A DNA stretch of 64,000 bases from Oceanobacillus alkalisoli. GTDB lineage: Bacteria > Bacillota > Bacilli > Bacillales > Amphibacillaceae. The stretch is taken from positions 186,001 to 250,000 of the forward strand of contig NZ_JAKGBW010000003.1 in assembly GCF_021556485.1 (NCBI RefSeq). The letters run 5' to 3'. This document shows positions 61,063 through 64,000 of this stretch, piece by piece. Under the pieces are notes generated by a model. It made no database searches. It had not been told where the DNA came from and saw only the letters and a program-made list of their open reading frames with translations. Positions within the stretch are counted from its first letter, which is position 1; every line of letters begins with the position of its first letter. Both the position numbers and the translations under genes were made by a program.

Positions 61063-61092
61063 AAAAAAAACAGACCACTAAATTGTGATCTG
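61063..61092 (-). terminator. Terminator of ylbN-rpmF
   Basis: Stem CAGATCAC/GTGGTCTG with loop AATTTA and T8 on minus, 22 bp after the rpmF stop. Confidence 0.88.
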
Positions 61093-61114
61093 CTCCTCGC
61101 TGTTGTCTCCCCGA

Positions 61115-61288
61115 TTAGTTGCTGACAACTTCTCTTCCATCATAATGTCCACATGCTTTACATACGTGGTGTGGCTTCGTTAATTCTCCACAATTTGAAC
61201 ACTCTACCATGCCAGGTACATGTAGTTTTTTATGAGTACGACGTTGGTTTTTTACTTTTTTAGATGTTTTACGCTTAGGTACTGCCAT
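61115..61288 (-). CDS. rpmF: 50S ribosomal protein L32
   Basis: 57 aa: [20 protein letters not shown] at the start and a zinc ribbon with CSNCG and CKACG (the zinc-binding, C+ form). Preceded by AAGGAGGTG at ideal spacing. Conserved downstream neighbour of ylbN. Confidence 0.97.
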   Translation of the reverse strand: MAVPKRKTSKKVKNQRRTHKKLHVPGMVECSNCGELTKPHHVCKACGHYDGREVVSN

Positions 61289-61318
61289 GACCTACACCTC
61301 CTTCAAATGAAAAGAACG

Positions 61319-61864
61319 TTATTCACTATTCATTTTCTTATCTTTATTTTCAAGTAAAGACGCCAATTTTTTTAAACGTGGATCAATGGTTTCTTCCTTT
61401 GGTTCTTCTTCTTGAACAAAACTCCAGCCGTCACCTTCTTTAGGTGCTGCGCCCTCTGGATTGGATTCTTCCGAGAACACCCGAAACGGTATACCCAACA
61501 GTATATTTTCCATGATATACGGCTTTAAGTCAAGCACTTCTCCTTTAACCGGATGGATTTCATTCTCTAAATCCTCTTCGGTTACATATGGGGAAGTGGA
61601 AAATACTTCATCAGCTGTAATTTCATACGGATAATGTACATCAACAAGTGTCCTTGCACATGGTAAAATCATCTCACCTTTAATGGTCATAGAGGCAAAT
61701 ATTTCTTCGCTCTGATCCATTGTAAACAAAACTTTTACCTGCGCTGGTCCGATTCGGCGGATATCATTGTTCATCGTTTCCAATTCTGAAACATCAACTG
61801 TTTCTTCCACTTCAAAAGGTCCCTTAAAGTTCTCCCTTTGAATCTGTGAGACAGAAATTTTCAT
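61319..61864 (-). CDS. ylbN: DUF177/YceD family protein YlbN
   Basis: 181 aa acidic protein. Motifs: ARTLVDVHYPYEI and KPYIMENILLGIPFRVF, typical of YceD, which is tied to 23S rRNA accumulation in plants and bacteria. Uses one Cys in PCARTL. Frame extends three codons upstream into the ribosome binding site (TAGAGGTG); ATG at 61862-61864 has 8-nt spacing. Operon with rpmF. Confidence 0.92.
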   Translation of the reverse strand: MKISVSQIQRENFKGPFEVEETVDVSELETMNNDIRRIGPAQVKVLFTMDQSEEIFASMTIKGEMILPCARTLVDVHYPYEITADEVFSTSPYVTEEDLENEIHPVKGEVLDLKPYIMENILLGIPFRVFSEESNPEGAAPKEGDGWSFVQEEEPKEETIDPRLKKLASLLENKDKKMNSE

Positions 61865-62030
61865 GTTCATCACCTCTAGGCAACAAGAGTTATTTTAAAA
61901 GAAAAATGATGTTTTGTCAACATCTTTTCTTTACAGCAAATAAATAAAAGTTTTCCAATGATTTATTAGCTGAAATTTTCTCCCTTTATTTGTTACAATG
62001 ATAGCACATTAAAGCTGGGAGTTGAAATAA

Positions 62031-63251
62031 ATGAAAGCTTGTGGTGTTGTTGTTGAATATAATCCCTTTCACAATGGTCATGCCTATCATGTCCAAAAAG
62101 CAAAAGAAGTATCACATGCCGAAACTGTAATTGCGGTAATGAGCGGTGATTTCCTGCAGCGAGGAGAGCCGGCAATTATCGATAAATTCCATCGAGCAAG
62201 AGCTGCCCTATTTTCTGGTGTCGACATCGTATTAGAATTACCATATGCATATGCCGTGCAAAATAGTGATTATTTTGCGAGAGGGGCTGTGCATGTGCTG
62301 CATGCAATCGGTGCTTCCAGTATTTGTTTCGGGAGTGAAGCCGGTAATGCGAGACCGTTTATAGCGGCTAATCTCGTACAGAAGGAACGGAAAGATGAAT
62401 ACGAAAAGGAATTAAAAGAACGATTACAACAAGGCCTGTCTTACCCGGAAGCAAGTATGCATGCATCTGCTGCAATTGGACTTGTAAATAACGAACTCGA
62501 TCTTTCCCAGCCGAATAATATTCTCGGTATGGGGTATGTAAAAACAATTCTCGAACAGAATTTGCCTATGAATATACATACAATCAAACGAGTGAATAAT
62601 CATTACCATGATCCGGAAATTACGGATTCGATTGCCAGTGCAACGAGTATTCGGAAAGAAATTATCGAGCAACAGAAGCTGACAGCGGAAGCACGTGCAG
62701 CACTTCCACTTATTACAGCTAAAGAGCTTAAACAATATAGACAAACCGCTTCCCTTTGGCATGACTGGGAACTTTATTTTCAATTTGTAAATTACCGGGT
62801 CCAAACGATGACACTGCAAGAGCTCCGCCAAATACACGGGGTAACAGAAGGGCTTGAATATCGCTTGAAAAGCACTGCTAAACAAGCAGAAAATATGGAG
62901 GAGTGGCTAAACCTGATCAAGACCAAACGCTATACATGGACGAGAATCCAGCGTCTTTTCACACATCTACTGACAAATACGAAAAAATATGAACTGGAAC
63001 CATTTTTGAGTGAAGAACGAGAACTGCCATATATCCGGATGCTTGGAATGACCGAGCAGGGACAAAAATATTTAAACCATGTGAAAAAGGCAATCGAAAT
63101 TCCTATTTTATCGGGCTATCGTAAAAACATGGATCCTCTCATGCAATTGGAAGAAAAAGCAAGCCTTTCCTACTACAGCATCCTTAAACCCGCCACAAGA
63201 AAAAAATTATTTAAACAAGAGCTAGATGGGCCAATTCGAATTGATGGCTAA
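62031..63251 (+). CDS. tmcAL: tRNA(Met) cytidine acetate ligase TmcAL (YlbM)
   Basis: 406 aa enzyme that activates acetate with ATP to form N4-acetylcytidine at position 34 of elongator tRNA-Met. Nucleotidyltransferase HxGH in NPFHNGHAYHVQKAK (H14-H17), VMSGDFLQRGEPAIIDKF, and ATSIRKEIIE. Divergent from ylbN; GGGAGTTGAAATAA precedes the ATG. Confidence 0.95.
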   Translation: MKACGVVVEYNPFHNGHAYHVQKAKEVSHAETVIAVMSGDFLQRGEPAIIDKFHRARAALFSGVDIVLELPYAYAVQNSDYFARGAVHVLHAIGASSICFGSEAGNARPFIAANLVQKERKDEYEKELKERLQQGLSYPEASMHASAAIGLVNNELDLSQPNNILGMGYVKTILEQNLPMNIHTIKRVNNHYHDPEITDSIASATSIRKEIIEQQKLTAEARAALPLITAKELKQYRQTASLWHDWELYFQFVNYRVQTMTLQELRQIHGVTEGLEYRLKSTAKQAENMEEWLNLIKTKRYTWTRIQRLFTHLLTNTKKYELEPFLSEERELPYIRMLGMTEQGQKYLNHVKKAIEIPILSGYRKNMDPLMQLEEKASLSYYSILKPATRKKLFKQELDGPIRIDG

Positions 63252-63303
63252 AAAAGCTTGCGACAGGTAATGTTACGACAACCAACCTGTTCGCAAGCTT
63301 TAT
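63252..63303. terminator. Bidirectional terminator between tmcAL and ylbL
   Basis: Stem AAAGCTTGCGACAGGT pairing with ACCTGTTCGCAAGCTTT (one mismatch); T-rich on plus, A-run on the left giving T's on minus. Ends at the ylbL stop codon. Confidence 0.85.
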
Positions 63304-64000
63304 TATTTTTCTGGAATTGATTCTAAATACTCTAATGCGTCTTGAAAGGTGTCCACTGGTACAATTTCCATCTCTGTCCCGATTTCTTCTGCCTTTTCTT
63401 TAGCAACAACATAGTTAGAATCTTCTCTCCCATCCTCATTTGGAGCGAAGAAAATATCAATCCCTTCTCTATCAGCAGAAACAACCTTTTTGTCTATTCC
63501 GCCAATCCGATATACATTTCCTTCATAATCAATTTCTCCTGTACCGGCAACCTCATACCCTTTCGTAACGTCTTCCTCGGTTAATTGATCATATATTTCT
63601 AAAGCAAACATTAAACCAGCACTCGGACCACCAATTTGGCCGCTGGAGAAGTTAACTTCCGGGTCAACGGTTACTTCCCGATCGGTTACTAAACTAATTC
63701 CCATGCCTACCCGTGTATCATCATCGGGAAAATGATCCAATGTTATTTCTTCCGTTAACTGCTCTCCTTCTCTCTGGAAATTAACTGTAATCCTGTCTCC
63801 CGCAGCTTTTTCTTCGACATAATTGATCAGGTCTGTTGATTCGGTAATCTCGACCCCATCAATCTGAGTAATCAAGTCTCCCATCTCCAGCTTTCCAATG
63901 GATGGCATATCTTCAACAACGCTAACGACATATACACCGGCATAATCAATCGTAATGTCCTGCTCCGCGGCCTCATAAGCCACTACAAGAGAAGCTTCTT
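63303..64000 (-). CDS. ylbL: PDZ-domain Lon-like serine protease YlbL, partial (N-terminus beyond window)
   Basis: About 232 residues are visible. PDZ domain (VSVVEDMPSIGKLEMGDLIT) followed by a Lon-type protease domain with Ser-Lys dyad: GGPSAGLMFALEIYD and YRIGGIDKKVVSA. A GTG at 63981-63983 is in frame, but the coding frame continues to the window edge (EASLVVAYEAA), so it is not taken as the start. YlbL cleaves the cell-division inhibitor YneA in B. subtilis. Confidence 0.93.
   Translation of the reverse strand, partial: EASLVVAYEAAEQDITIDYAGVYVVSVVEDMPSIGKLEMGDLITQIDGVEITESTDLINYVEEKAAGDRITVNFQREGEQLTEEITLDHFPDDDTRVGMGISLVTDREVTVDPEVNFSSGQIGGPSAGLMFALEIYDQLTEEDVTKGYEVAGTGEIDYEGNVYRIGGIDKKVVSADREGIDIFFAPNEDGREDSNYVVAKEKAEEIGTEMEIVPVDTFQDALEYLESIPEK

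Overview
This window is a chromosomal segment of a low-GC, endospore-forming member of the Bacillaceae. The evidence is the B. subtilis-like gene order (ylb-dcw-spoIIG-ylm-ileS-lspA-pyr-ylo-prkC-rsgA), the sporulation sigma factors (sigE, sigG), spoIIGA, spoVD, spoVE, gerR, and the bacillithiol gene bshC. The many GC-rich intergenic repeats would suit an Oceanobacillus/Virgibacillus-like halotolerant lineage, but genus cannot be fixed from sequence alone. Nearly all genes are on the minus strand; only rqcH, ylbP and tmcAL are on plus. Both edges cut genes (rpe at the left, ylbL at the right).

Layout read in the main direction of transcription (high to low coordinates). (1) 64.0-57.8 kb: ylbL, tmcAL, ylbN-rpmF, a crotonase-family gene, gerR, ylbP and a DUF3397 membrane protein. 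(2) 57.6-38.8 kb: bshC, then the division/cell-wall cluster mraZ-rsmH-ftsL-pbpB-spoVD-murE-murF-mraY-murD-spoVE-divIB-ftsA-ftsZ; murG, murB, ylxW/ylxX and sbp are not at their usual places. (3) 38.6-31.9 kb: spoIIGA-sigE-sigG and ylmC-pgeF-ylmE-sepF-ylmG-ylmH-divIVA. (4) 31.9-26.3 kb: T-box-controlled ileS, lspA, rluD. (5) 26.3-20.3 kb: a pyrimidine operon pyrR-B-C-K-D-F-E with two PyrR attenuators, but without pyrP and carAB. (6) 20.1-18.6 kb: a LysR regulator and an Ohr peroxidase. (7) 18.1-0 kb: rqcH, a Ca2+ P-type ATPase, yicC, remA, gmk-rpoZ-coaBC-priA-fmt-rsmB, prpC-prkC-rsgA-rpe; def and rlmN are missing from their usual slots.

Regulatory signals that could be read directly: two PyrR-binding/attenuator leaders, an Ile T-box with promoter, a near-perfect sigma-H promoter before ftsA, a spoIIG-like promoter with a long spacer before spoIIGA, 10-bp-spaced MraZ boxes at the mraZ promoter, a probable sigma-E promoter before spoVD and a possible sigma-G promoter before sigG, plus about a dozen intrinsic terminators.

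The most unusual content is intergenic. Three families of non-coding, hairpin-forming interspersed repeats occupy almost every gap over 150 bp: family A (about 150 bp, five copies), family B (150-340 bp, six copies, with visible compensatory base changes) and family C (190-560 bp, four copies). Families B and C carry related inner modules in their loops, so the elements look nested. Two family B copies at 18.13-18.47 and 27.91-28.26 kb are nearly identical and inverted, flanking the ohr-lysR-pyr-rluD-lspA block. A family C copy sits between the ileS T-box and its coding region.
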